Position numbers and translations under genes: made by a program. From Streptomyces sp. NBC_00490 (lineage in GTDB: Bacteria; Actinomycetota; Actinomycetes; Streptomycetales; Streptomycetaceae): 64,000 bases of DNA. This document shows positions 51,299 to 59,768 of the stretch, piece after piece. The DNA is taken from contig NZ_CP107869.1 of NCBI RefSeq assembly GCF_036013645.1, positions 9,610,001 to 9,674,000 on the forward strand. Reading direction: 5' to 3'. Within the stretch, counting starts at the first letter, position 1; every line of letters starts with the position of its first letter. The notes beneath the pieces were generated by a model. The model was not told where the DNA came from and made no database searches. It was given only the letters and a program-made list of their open reading frames with translations.

Positions 51299-53473
51299 AT
51301 GTTTGAACGATTCGGGCGTCTGCTCCACCGCAGGCGAAAGCCCCTGCTGATGCTGACCGTGCTGTTCGCCGTCCTGTCCGGGGCCTACGGCGCCGGAGTC
51401 TTCGGCTCCCTGACGCCGCTCGGCTTCCAGGACCCCGGCTCGGACAGCGTGCGGGCGGCGCACATCGCCGAGAAGGCGTTCCCGCAGCGGACACCCGACG
51501 CGGTGATCGTCTACCAAGACAAGGACCGCACCGTCGACGACCCGTCCTTCCGGCAGGCGGTCGTGCGGCAGTTGGAGTCGCTGCCGACGTCGGAGGTGAC
51601 CGGCTACCTGGACTTCTGGACCACCAAGATGCCGGCGCAGGTCAGTCACGACCGGCACGCCACCTACGTCGCCCTGAACCTCCACGGCAGCACCGAAAAG
51701 GCCAAGGAGGACGCGTACGAGGCGGTCAAGGACAAGATCCCGGCACCTGGTCTGCAGACCCTCCAGGGCGGAACGGTGCCCACCGGCCACCAGGCCGGCG
51801 AGAAGATCGAACATGACCTGAGAACCGCGGAAATCATCTCGGCCCCTGTGCTCTTCCTGCTCCTGCTGGTCGTCTTCGGCGGTCTGGCCGCGGCCTTCCT
51901 TCCGCTGATCGTCGGCGTGCTCTCCATCCTCGGTTCGATGGCCGTCCTGCGGACCATCGCCAACATCACCGACGTGTCCGTGTTCTCCATGAGCCTGGTC
52001 ACGATCCTGGGTCTCGCGGTCGCCATCGACTACGGCCTGCTGATCGTGAGCCGCTACCGCGAGGAACTGGCGGCCGGCCACACCGGCGAAGAGGCGATCG
52101 GCCGCACCCTCGCCACGGCCGGGCGCACCGTGATGGTCTCCGGCACCACGGTCGCGGCGGCGCTGGCCGGCCTGACCCTCTTCCCGTCGACCTTCCTGAA
52201 GTCGATGTCGTACGGCGGTGTGGCAGCGGTCCTCCTGGCGGTGCTCTTCTCTCTGGTCGCGCTGCCCGCCCTGCTCTCCGTCATGGGACCGAAGGTCAAC
52301 GCCTTCCCGCTGCGCCGCAAGAAGGCCGCGCGTCCGACGACAGCGGGTGAGGGCGCCTGGTACCGGTTCGGGCACGGCCTGATGCGGCGGCGGTGGTTCG
52401 TGGTGGCGGGCGCGGTGGGCCTGTTGCTGACACTCGCCCTGCCGTTCTCCAGGATCGAGTTCGGTTCCATCAACGCGCAGCAGCTGCCGAGCACTTCCGA
52501 GGGCCGCCAGGTCTTCGACGCCATGGAGCACGACTTCGACGGCGACGCGGTGAAGTCCATCGACTCGCTGCTCGTCCTGAAGTCCGACGGGACCTCGAAG
52601 GAACAGGGTGCGGCACTGAAGGCGTACGCCGAGCGGCTCGATGCCACCGACGGCGCCACGGGCGCCCGGATCACCGGCATGGAGGGAACCACGGCCCGGG
52701 TGTCGGTCACCTACGACGGCAATCCCGTCTCGACCCACGCGCGCGACCTGGTGAACCGGCTCAAGGACGTCCCCGAACCGCCGGGCGCCCGGGCGTACTT
52801 CGGTGGCGAGTCGGCGGTGTACGACGACACCCTGGACGCACTCGGCGAGACTCTTCCGTGGATGCTGCTCTACATCGCGGTGATGACGTACCTCCTGCTG
52901 TTCCTCGCGTTCGGCTCGGTGCTGCTGCCGCTGAAGGCGATCGCGATGAACATGTTGTCGCTGACCGCGACCTTCGGTGTCCTGGTCTGGATCTTCCAGG
53001 ACGGCCATCTGCATCACCTGCTCGGCTTCGACCCGACGGGCAACATCGAGCCCAACATGCCGATCATGCTGTTCGCCCTGATCTTCGGACTCTCCATGGA
53101 CTACGAGGTGTTCCTGGTGTCCCGGATGCGGGAGCAGTACGACAAGCAGGGCGACAGCACGGAGGCCGTGGCGACCGGGCTGCAGTCCATCGGCCGTCTG
53201 GTCGTGAGCGCCGCGGTGCTGATGTGCGTGCCGCTCGCGGCGATCGGGATGAGCGATGTGCTGACCATCAAGCTCTTCGGCGTCGGCATGGTGTTCGCGG
53301 TCCTGGCGGATGTGCTGGTGGTGCGGGTCCTGCTGGGAACAGCCGTCATGAGGCTGCTGGGCAGGGCGGCCTGGTGGGCTCCGGGCCCGCTCGCCCGCTT
53401 CTACGACCGGTTCGGCATCAAGGAGGGCGACCTCCCGGCAGAGGCCGACAAGCCGGTCCCCGTCGGGGTCTGA
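51299..53473 (+). CDS. MMPL/RND-type membrane transporter
   Basis: The 724-residue protein has 12 predicted helices in two halves, each with a large extracellular loop. The MMPL signatures are seen twice: AIDYGLLIVSRYREEL in the first half and SMDYEVFLVSRMREQYD in the second. Members export lipids, siderophores or drugs using the proton gradient. The ATG at 51299 follows CAGGAG. The divergent TetR gene and twin operators suggest induction by the exported compound. Confidence 0.92.
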   Translation: MFERFGRLLHRRRKPLLMLTVLFAVLSGAYGAGVFGSLTPLGFQDPGSDSVRAAHIAEKAFPQRTPDAVIVYQDKDRTVDDPSFRQAVVRQLESLPTSEVTGYLDFWTTKMPAQVSHDRHATYVALNLHGSTEKAKEDAYEAVKDKIPAPGLQTLQGGTVPTGHQAGEKIEHDLRTAEIISAPVLFLLLLVVFGGLAAAFLPLIVGVLSILGSMAVLRTIANITDVSVFSMSLVTILGLAVAIDYGLLIVSRYREELAAGHTGEEAIGRTLATAGRTVMVSGTTVAAALAGLTLFPSTFLKSMSYGGVAAVLLAVLFSLVALPALLSVMGPKVNAFPLRRKKAARPTTAGEGAWYRFGHGLMRRRWFVVAGAVGLLLTLALPFSRIEFGSINAQQLPSTSEGRQVFDAMEHDFDGDAVKSIDSLLVLKSDGTSKEQGAALKAYAERLDATDGATGARITGMEGTTARVSVTYDGNPVSTHARDLVNRLKDVPEPPGARAYFGGESAVYDDTLDALGETLPWMLLYIAVMTYLLLFLAFGSVLLPLKAIAMNMLSLTATFGVLVWIFQDGHLHHLLGFDPTGNIEPNMPIMLFALIFGLSMDYEVFLVSRMREQYDKQGDSTEAVATGLQSIGRLVVSAAVLMCVPLAAIGMSDVLTIKLFGVGMVFAVLADVLVVRVLLGTAVMRLLGRAAWWAPGPLARFYDRFGIKEGDLPAEADKPVPVGV

Positions 53474-53482
53474 ACCCGGCGA

Positions 53483-53520
53483 GGGGCCGAAGTGCCTTCC
53501 CTCGGAGGCACTTCGGCCCC
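53483..53520 (+). terminator. Terminator of the MMPL gene
   Basis: GGGGCCGAAGTGCC and GGCACTTCGGCCCC form a perfect 14-bp stem with a 10-nt loop, followed by TATT. Confidence 0.8.
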
Positions 53521-53592
53521 TATTGCGTCTTCATGGCGCGAGCGCAAGTACGCGGCGGCCTCCTGCCGTGTTCTGGTCACCCCACCGGGGGT

Positions 53593-54312
53593 TCACTCCG
53601 TCGGCTGCTCACCCCGCCCGCACGCCCGGCGCTGGTGGCGACGGTGGTTCGCGTCCTCCTGGGCCAGCCGTCGCAGCAGCCTGACGACCGGCTCGAACAG
53701 CACGGTGAGGACCACCGCTCGCTCGGCGAGGGCGATGCGGTCCTCGATCCCGTCGAACTGCGCGAAGTCCAGGTCCGCGGTGGAGGTGGCGAGCCGTGCG
53801 TAGGGGACGAGGTCGTCGGCCGTGTAGTCGGTGCCGAGGCGGCTGAGTGCCGCGAGGCTCTCGGCGAGTGCCGGGCGGTGCGGCGACGCGTCGGAGATCT
53901 GCCAGCCCATGTTCTCGATGAGAGCCTCGACCCTCGCGGCGGCTCCGCCCGGTGCCACGTCGCCGGCGGCGCTGTCCGGACCGGCGCCGTCCTCGTCGTC
54001 CGCGCCATGCTTCCCGCTCGGGTCCTCAGTCTCCGCGGACGGAACGGGCAGCGCGTGATGGACGACGCCCAGAGTCTCGAACGCGTCCAGCGGGCGGTCG
54101 ACGGCTTCGAGCACTTCACGGGTCCGGGCGACGGAGAGCCCGCCGAGCTGGATGAGGGAACGGATCAGGCGGAGCCGCTGGAGGTGCTCCTCGTCGTATT
54201 CGACCGTCGTGGGGTTCAGCGCGCGGCCCTCGGGGAGCAGCCCTTCCCGGCGGTAGTACTTGATGGTCGCCGCCGGTACCCCGGACCGTCGGCTGAGCTC
54301 TGAAATCCTCAT
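53593..54312 (-). CDS. MerR-family regulator with long effector domain
   Basis: The 239-residue protein has the MerR winged helix at residues 1-70 (RISELSRRSGVPAATIKYYRREGLLPEG ... LRLIRSLIQLGGLSV). The linker is unusually acidic (about 95-125), and a helical C-terminal domain follows (VEALIENMGWQISDASPHRPAL). I chose the ATG at 54312 at the normal MerR start; a longer N-terminus from 54396 is possible but lacks family likeness. It is divergent from the DUF6230 cluster and probably controls it through the dyads at 54376-54420. Confidence 0.85.
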   Translation of the reverse strand: MRISELSRRSGVPAATIKYYRREGLLPEGRALNPTTVEYDEEHLQRLRLIRSLIQLGGLSVARTREVLEAVDRPLDAFETLGVVHHALPVPSAETEDPSGKHGADDEDGAGPDSAAGDVAPGGAAARVEALIENMGWQISDASPHRPALAESLAALSRLGTDYTADDLVPYARLATSTADLDFAQFDGIEDRIALAERAVVLTVLFEPVVRLLRRLAQEDANHRRHQRRACGRGEQPTE

Positions 54313-54375
54313 GCGCTCCCTCACGCTCAACTGTCCCACCAGTATCGCGTTACCGGGGGTTGCCCCACCTGGCTC

Positions 54376-54420
54376 GATAGTGCCACTATCAGGCACTCGG
54401 TAGCGACACTATCGAGTGCC
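54376..54420. promoter_or_regulatory. Two perfect dyads in the MerR / DUF6230 gap
   Basis: GATAGTGCCACTATC (54376-54390) has 7-bp arms around one base. GGCACTCG (54392-54399) and CGAGTGCC (54413-54420) form a second perfect dyad that encloses another ACACTATC half-site. Confidence 0.65.
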
Positions 54421-54587
54421 TCTCCGGTGTGCCCGCTGCTCCGTGCGCATGGACCAACATGCTCCCGCGGAAGCCGCCCGCACCCACGCGGTCGCACCCG
54501 GCCGCAGTTCCTCCCCCCTGCCCCGGGCCCGCCCAGCCAGTTCTGGGCCCGGTCGTCCCGTACGTCTCGACAACGGAGAACCCCACC

Positions 54588-55202
54588 ATGTCCCAGCGAA
54601 TCGGCAAGACCCACTGGAAGCGCTTCGTCATCGGAGCGGTGCCGACGGTGGCCGCCACGGCCGCGGTCGCCGTCTCCATGGCCCAGGGCGCGCTGGCCGC
54701 TTCGTTCAGCATCTCCGGTTCCGACTTCCAGGTCTCGGCCGGCAAGTTGAGCGGCACCGGATTCGGCAACTACGCCACAGTCGACGTCGCCAAGAACGGC
54801 AAGCACGTGCCCGTCTCCGTCTCGTCCATCAAGGACGCGACGGTCACCGACATGTGCCAGTCCGTGCCGGTGGACATTCCCGTACTGGGCACCTACACGA
54901 TGACGCTCAAGGCGGGTGGGTCGGGTACGCCGGTCAAGGCCAAGGACCTGTACATCGACATGACCGACCTCCAGGCCAAGAAGGGCACCTTCACCAACGT
55001 CGACATCGGCGTCGCCACCGGCTCCATGACCAAGGGTCAGGTCAACCCGAAGGACAAGGTCGACCCCAACGGCTACGCCCAGCAGGCGGACAAGGTCGAG
55101 ATCATCGACGCCCACCAGAAGGTCTGGGCCACGACCGCCGGAACGTTCGAACTGTCGGGCCTGCACATGAACATCGCGCCCGGCCGGCACGACTGCTTCT
55201 GA
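54588..55202 (+). CDS. DUF6230-family exported protein
   Basis: The 204-residue protein has a signal-like segment (VAATAAVAVSMAQGALA) and a beta-rich exported domain (SFSISGSDFQVSAGKLSGTGFGNY). The family occurs in Streptomyces next to DUF6114 genes, and older annotations sometimes call it cholesterol esterase, for which I see no catalytic motif. The C-terminus carries a lone Cys (RHDCF). It is the first gene of a three-gene cluster divergent from MerR. Confidence 0.8.
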   Translation: MSQRIGKTHWKRFVIGAVPTVAATAAVAVSMAQGALAASFSISGSDFQVSAGKLSGTGFGNYATVDVAKNGKHVPVSVSSIKDATVTDMCQSVPVDIPVLGTYTMTLKAGGSGTPVKAKDLYIDMTDLQAKKGTFTNVDIGVATGSMTKGQVNPKDKVDPNGYAQQADKVEIIDAHQKVWATTAGTFELSGLHMNIAPGRHDCF

Positions 55203-55271
55203 CCTCGGCCGGCCCCGTCGTCCTCATCCCCCCACGGACCCATGACCCGCTCAAGACTTGGGAGCTGCCAC

Positions 55272-55754
55272 ATGGCGAGTGCCGGCGCACCCGCTCACCC
55301 CTACCGTGTCAGCGGCTTCACCCGCGCCCGCCAGGACTTCCGGGCCTGGCGGCGCACCCGCCCCTTCTGGGCGGGGCTGTTGGTGCTCCTTGCCGCTGCG
55401 CCCATCATCTACTTCCCCTATTTCAACCTGTCCCTGGGCGCCTTGTCCGTGGCGATGTCCACCACCGCGGGGGCCGGGTCCCTGGTCATCGGCCTGACAC
55501 TGATCGTCCTGGGCGGCCTCCTCTGGTTCCAGCCGATCATCAGGTTCTTCGCCGGCTGCGTCGCGGTGTTCCTCGGCGTGCTGTCGCTTCCCATCTCCAA
55601 TTTCGGCGGGTTCCTCGTCGGCACGTTGCTCGCGGCGACGGGAGGACTCCTGGCTCTGGCGTGGGGCCCGGTGGACCAGGGCCCGGAGTCCGTACCCGAC
55701 GGCGCTGAGGGACCGTCAGCCGCCGTCGGCCGGGCGGGAGGAGAGGAGGAGTGA
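55272..55754 (+). CDS. DUF6114-family membrane protein
   Basis: The 160-residue protein has about four hydrophobic helices (FWAGLLVLLAAAPIIYF, LVIGLTLIVLGGLLWF, FFAGCVAVFLGVLSL, FLVGTLLAATGGLLAL) and a polar C-terminal tail. The ATG at 55272 follows GGGAG. It lies 69 bases after the DUF6230 gene and its stop overlaps the next start (GTGA). The function is unknown, but a membrane partner for DUF6230 is likely. Confidence 0.82.
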   Translation: MASAGAPAHPYRVSGFTRARQDFRAWRRTRPFWAGLLVLLAAAPIIYFPYFNLSLGALSVAMSTTAGAGSLVIGLTLIVLGGLLWFQPIIRFFAGCVAVFLGVLSLPISNFGGFLVGTLLAATGGLLALAWGPVDQGPESVPDGAEGPSAAVGRAGGEEE

Positions 55755-56986
55755 GCGACCAGTCACCCGACACTCGCGGCGAGGTCGCGGAAGCCCGCCT
55801 CGTTCGACTGCCGAGAGGCCGACACGCCGGCCCGCGTACGTCCGCACTGACGCGCCTGCGTCTGCCGGTCGGGAGGGCCCTCGCGCTGACCGCGTTGCCG
55901 ACCGCCCTCATCCTGGGCAGTCAACGTCTGCCCGAGTCCGTCGACACGAGCGCCACCGCGGCGCTCTCCGTTTCCGAAGAGGGGCCGGGCGGACCGGGAA
56001 GCCGCGGTGTCGACTGTGCCCGTCCCGACGGCACATCACCTTCGGCGACGAGCGCTCCCGCAAGCCCCACCTCGTCCGCTGATCCCCGCACGTCCAGCCC
56101 TCACCCGGGCGGAGCGCACGCCAAGCCGTCGCAGCACCCGGACGCCGAGGGAGCGGGTCCGCCCCCGGCACCACCTGCCACTCCCACCCCCTCACCCAGC
56201 GCCACCTCCGCCGCAACAAGCCTTACGGACATCCTCGGTTCGCTCCTCCGCGACGACGCCGAGCAGCAAAGCCCGTCACCTGACGCGAGCCCCTCACCCC
56301 ACGCAAGTCCCTCACTCCTCGCGAGCCCCTCACCAAGCCCGGTCGCATCGACGCCAGAGGCCACAGCACCGTCCGAGCCCCGGCTCCCCACTGCGCCCCC
56401 ATCACCCGCCCCCGACCCCCCGACCGCCCACCCGTCGCCCCGACCGGAGCCCGCCCGGGAAACCGCTCGCACCTGCGACATCAGTGACCTGAAAGCCCCC
56501 GAGGAGCATCAGGCCGGCCGCTTCTCCGCCGAGGCATGGAACATGCGGGGGAGCCGCCTCGACCTGCATGACCTCGTCTTCCAGGGAGTGGTGACCGTGA
56601 ACACGGCCGCCGGACCGAAGCGGGTACTCAAGTTCTCCGCGGCGGCTGTCACGATCCGCAACCTGAAGATGGCGGTGCCCGTCGGCCCGCAGATCCAGCA
56701 CATCGACGGAGCGCCCGGTTCCACGTCCACCCTCGAGGGCGACGAGATCACCATGTACGTCGAAAGCCTGACAGGCACCGTCTCCGGCGTCGAAAACCTT
56801 CCCGCACCGCCCGTCCTCCGCGTGCATCTCACCCCGGACACCGTTCCGGAGTGGCTCTACGACACGATCGGCGAACTCGGTCTCAAGCTTCAACTCAGCC
56901 TGGACGACGCCGACATCGACCAGGCAGGACAGACGGGCGGACAACTCGCCATCCCGGGGATTCACGGGTACGGCACGCCTCGCTGA
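55751..56986 (+). CDS. Exported protein with Pro/Ser-rich linker and C-terminal adhesin-like domain
   Basis: The 411-residue protein has a basic N-terminus and one hydrophobic segment (ALALTALPTALILG, about 43-57). A linker of about 170 residues rich in Pro, Ser, Ala and Thr includes tandem SPSPHASPSLLASPSP-like units. The C-terminal 170-residue domain begins near CDISDLKAPEEHQAG and ends near GIHGYG. The last domain resembles DUF6230-type beta structure (RVLKFSAAAVTIRNLKM). Coupled to the DUF6114 gene, it may be the surface-reaching part of the same complex. Confidence 0.72.
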   Translation: MSDQSPDTRGEVAEARLVRLPRGRHAGPRTSALTRLRLPVGRALALTALPTALILGSQRLPESVDTSATAALSVSEEGPGGPGSRGVDCARPDGTSPSATSAPASPTSSADPRTSSPHPGGAHAKPSQHPDAEGAGPPPAPPATPTPSPSATSAATSLTDILGSLLRDDAEQQSPSPDASPSPHASPSLLASPSPSPVASTPEATAPSEPRLPTAPPSPAPDPPTAHPSPRPEPARETARTCDISDLKAPEEHQAGRFSAEAWNMRGSRLDLHDLVFQGVVTVNTAAGPKRVLKFSAAAVTIRNLKMAVPVGPQIQHIDGAPGSTSTLEGDEITMYVESLTGTVSGVENLPAPPVLRVHLTPDTVPEWLYDTIGELGLKLQLSLDDADIDQAGQTGGQLAIPGIHGYGTPR

Positions 56987-57051
56987 AAGCGGGCCGCAAG
57001 CGGCTACGGCTCGGCAGAGGCGCCGAAAGCACCCCGGCTTTCCACTTCCGC

Positions 57052-57080
57052 TTGCGTGTGGAAACCGGCCGGTTTACAGT
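57052..57080 (+). promoter_or_regulatory. SDR 3 promoter with operator O1 in its spacer
   Basis: TTGCGT (57052-57057), 17 nt and TACAGT (57075-57080). The spacer contains GAAACCGGCCGGTTTA (57061-57076), matching the spacer operators of SDR 1, SDR 2 and the Fe-S operon 8-11 kb away. Confidence 0.75.
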
Positions 57081-57090
57081 GAGGCGATGT

Positions 57091-57106
57091 GAGACCGATC
57101 GGTTTC
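57091..57106. promoter_or_regulatory. TetR-type operator O2 of SDR 3
   Basis: GAGACCGATCGGTTTC lies between the -10 element and the SDR 3 start and has the common core. Confidence 0.75.
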
Positions 57107-57128
57107 CTCTCGAGTCCGGGAGTGCACG

Positions 57129-57941
57129 ATGGCGACAAATCGGCCGATGGCACTGGTGACGGGCGCCTCCTCCGGCATCGGCAAGGAAACCGCGCTCGCG
57201 CTGGTCGCGGCGGGTTTCGAGGTGGCCGGCACAGGCCGGGACACCTCACGCGTCACCCCGCTCCCGGGCGTGACGTTCTTCGACCTCGACGTGGTCAGTG
57301 ACAAGTCGGTGACCGCCCTGGTCCAGCAGGTGATCGACCGGTTCGGGCGGATCGACGTCCTGGTCAACAACGCCGGCATCGGCTCGATCGGCGCGGCCGA
57401 GGAAACCTCCCTCGCGCAGGCCCAGGGCGTCTTCGACACCAACGTCTTCGGAGTCATGCGCATGGTGAAGGAGGTCCTGCCGCACATGCGCGCCCGGGGA
57501 CGTGGGCGCATCATCAACCTCTCGTCCGTACAGGGGTTCATCCCTGCTCCCTACATGGCGGTCTACGGCGCCTCCAAGCACGCGATCGAGGGCTATTCCC
57601 AGTCGCTGGACCACGAGGTACGGCAGTACGGCGTCCGGTCGCTCCTCGTCGAACCCGCCTACACCAGGACCGGGTTCGAGGCCAACAGCGCGAAGCCCGA
57701 CACGCCTCTGCAGGTCTACGCGGACCAGCGGGACGTCTTCGACCGTCTGATGACGGAGGCGATCAAGGGTGGTGACGACCCCGCCGTGGTCGCCAAGGCG
57801 ATCGTCGCGGCAGCGACCGACGCGAAGCCGAAACTGCGCTACGCCGCCGGCCCCATGGCAGGACGCGCGCGCCTGCTCCGCTTCGTTCCTGCCCGGGTCC
57901 TGGACAAGCAGATCCGCACGATGAACAAGCTGACCGGCTGA
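57129..57941 (+). CDS. Short-chain dehydrogenase/reductase (SDR 3), paralogue of SDR 2
   Basis: The 270-residue classical SDR has TGASSGIG, NNAG, NLSSVQGF and YGASKHA. It matches SDR 2 closely from the first residues (MATNRPMALVTGASSGIG) to the end (KQIRTMNKLTG), and its promoter has the same layout. The two differ mostly on the surface and in a few substrate-loop residues. It is a duplicate carried with its regulatory region, on the opposite strand. Confidence 0.92.
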   Translation: MATNRPMALVTGASSGIGKETALALVAAGFEVAGTGRDTSRVTPLPGVTFFDLDVVSDKSVTALVQQVIDRFGRIDVLVNNAGIGSIGAAEETSLAQAQGVFDTNVFGVMRMVKEVLPHMRARGRGRIINLSSVQGFIPAPYMAVYGASKHAIEGYSQSLDHEVRQYGVRSLLVEPAYTRTGFEANSAKPDTPLQVYADQRDVFDRLMTEAIKGGDDPAVVAKAIVAAATDAKPKLRYAAGPMAGRARLLRFVPARVLDKQIRTMNKLTG

Positions 57942-58026
57942 CTCCCACGCCACCGTCGAAGAACTGATCGACCTGTGCCACACCCTGTACATCGCGGCCT
58001 ACCGAGCCATCAGCGATCAACCCTGA
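57940..58026 (+). pseudogene. Possible remnant of a helical C-terminus
   Basis: A 28-residue frame (DSHATVEELIDLCHTLYIAA ...) runs from the SDR 3 stop to TGA at 58024-58026. It looks like a real amphipathic helix but has no start, so it may be the tail of a decayed gene. I cannot name the family. Confidence 0.3.
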
Positions 58027-58196
58027 CCACGTCCCGGTCGCCTGCTCGCGGGGCGGTCATCCGGCCGTAGCCGACCGCCCCGACCTGGCGGACCGGCCCC
58101 GCGACTGGCTCGCACCCCGCGTGTGGAATGCTCAGCGGTCACCGGCGCTGTCCACGACCAGGACGCGCGCCCGCTGGAGGGAGTGCAAGGAGCGTC

Positions 58197-58298
58197 ATGA
58201 ACACCGCAGCACGACTGCGCGGCCAGGTCACCGCCATGCGCCCACGCGACCCCAAGCCCGCCCTCAGCTCCACAGCGCGCCATGTCGCCCACCCCTGA
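58197..58298 (+). CDS. Possible 33-residue coupled small ORF
   Basis: ATG at 58197 with AAGGAG 4 nt upstream opens a 33-codon frame, MNTAARLRGQVTAMRPRD then PKPALSSTARHVAHP. Its stop lies 14 nt inside the next gene, whose own start has no visible ribosome site. The small frame may therefore serve to load ribosomes for the downstream gene. The peptide has no family likeness. Confidence 0.4.
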   Translation: MNTAARLRGQVTAMRPRDPKPALSSTARHVAHP

Positions 58299-59658
58299 GC
58301 GAGGCGTCGACGCCGAGACTGTCAGGCGAGAGATCCTCGACGAGGGCTCGGGGTCGGAGCCGTATGTCCTGCGCGAGGCCCGGGTCACGGGGATGCTACG
58401 GCTCGACGGAGCCGAGATCCGGCGAGCGGTGCGGTTCGAAGCCTGCCTGTTCGACGAGGCCGTCAGCCTGGAGGGCGCGACGACGCTCGCCGTGTCCCTG
58501 GTCGGCTGCACACTGCCCGGACTGAGGGCGTCGACCACCCGGTTTGGTGGGCGGCTTGACCTGCGCCGATCGGTCATCGGCGAGCGCGACGGGACCGAGA
58601 GCGCCGTGGACCTGGTGCACGCCGACATCGCGGGCGGGGTCCGGCTCGACGGTGCCCATCTGGTCGCGCCGGGGCGGGTCGCCCTGGAAGGGGGTGGGCT
58701 CATCGCCCGTGGCGGCGTCTTCTGCGAGGACGGCTTCCACGCGGAGGGCGAAGTCGGCGTCCCCGGAGCCGAGTTGCCGGGCGGGCTGTGGATGCGCGGG
58801 GCGCGGATCAGTGTCGGGGCGCCGGACGCGTTGGCCTTTCACGGAGACGCCGTGAAGACATCGAACGTGCGGCTCCAGGGCCTGCGGGCCGACGGCCGGA
58901 TACGCCTGCGCGGCGCACAAGTGGATGACCTGGTCTCTCTGCGGGATGCCGAACTCACGGGGTCGGGCTCTTCGTTGATGTGCGTGGGCATGCGGACCGA
59001 GGCGCTCGACCTGCTGTTCGCCCAACCGCCCACGGGCGGCGTGAACCTGCGCAACGCACACGCGGGCCGACTCCAGGACGACCCCCGCACCTGGCCCACA
59101 ACGCTCGGCCTCGACGGATTCACCTACGACTGGCTCGGCGAGACCGCGGGCACACGCCGCGAGGACGTTGCGAACCGGCTCGCGTGGCTGCGCCACCAGC
59201 CGGTCTACGCGCCGCAGCCCTACGAGCAACTCGCCTCGCACTACCGGCGCTCCGGGCACGAGGACGAGGCCCGCCGCGTCCTCCTGGTACGGGAGCGACA
59301 GCGCCGGGCGACGCTCGGCTCGGCCGGCCGGGTCTGGGGCTGGCTGCTCGACGCGACCGTGGGCTACGGGTACCGGCCATGGATCGCCGGGATCTGGCTG
59401 GCGGTGCTCACACTGCTCGGCTCGGTCGTCTTCGCCGCGCACACGCCCGTACCGAACAAGAAGGGCGAGGGCGCACCGTTCAACCCCGTCGCGTACGCCC
59501 TCGATCTGATGATGCCGTTCGGCGGGCTCGGCCAGCGCGACGGATGGCACTGGGATGAGGGGGCCGTGCAAGGGCTCGCGTACGGGCTGATCGCGGTCGG
59601 CTGGATCCTGACAACGACGGTCGTGGCGGGCGTGACGCGGACGCTGAGCCGCAACTGA
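58282..59658 (+). CDS. Beta-helix-like membrane protein
   Basis: The 458-residue protein has an N-terminal region (about 25-260) with regular RLDGA, RFEACLF, LEGATTLAVSLVG-type repeats, suggesting a right-handed beta-helix or pentapeptide-like fold. A linking region follows (LGLDGFTYDWLGE, RLAWLRHQPVYAPQPYEQLASHYRR), with two helices at the end (WIAGIWLAVLTLLGSVVFAA and GLAYGLIAVGWILTTTVVAG). Similar Streptomyces proteins are labelled membrane-associated oxidoreductase, but I see no cofactor motif. The start lacks a ribosome site and may depend on the upstream small ORF. Confidence 0.75.
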   Translation: MSPTPERGVDAETVRREILDEGSGSEPYVLREARVTGMLRLDGAEIRRAVRFEACLFDEAVSLEGATTLAVSLVGCTLPGLRASTTRFGGRLDLRRSVIGERDGTESAVDLVHADIAGGVRLDGAHLVAPGRVALEGGGLIARGGVFCEDGFHAEGEVGVPGAELPGGLWMRGARISVGAPDALAFHGDAVKTSNVRLQGLRADGRIRLRGAQVDDLVSLRDAELTGSGSSLMCVGMRTEALDLLFAQPPTGGVNLRNAHAGRLQDDPRTWPTTLGLDGFTYDWLGETAGTRREDVANRLAWLRHQPVYAPQPYEQLASHYRRSGHEDEARRVLLVRERQRRATLGSAGRVWGWLLDATVGYGYRPWIAGIWLAVLTLLGSVVFAAHTPVPNKKGEGAPFNPVAYALDLMMPFGGLGQRDGWHWDEGAVQGLAYGLIAVGWILTTTVVAGVTRTLSRN

Positions 59659-59768
59659 CCCGGCTTCGGCGCCGGTTCGCTCTTGTGGCAACTCAACCGC
59701 CGTGTGCGCCACCCTCATTGAGGACGGCACACATGGCGGCACCTCCGTGACCACCTGCGGCTCGGGGT

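Noticed and set aside
58282..59658. The label membrane-associated oxidoreductase for the beta-helix-like protein
   Set aside because: No cofactor-binding or redox motif is visible, so I kept a structural description.
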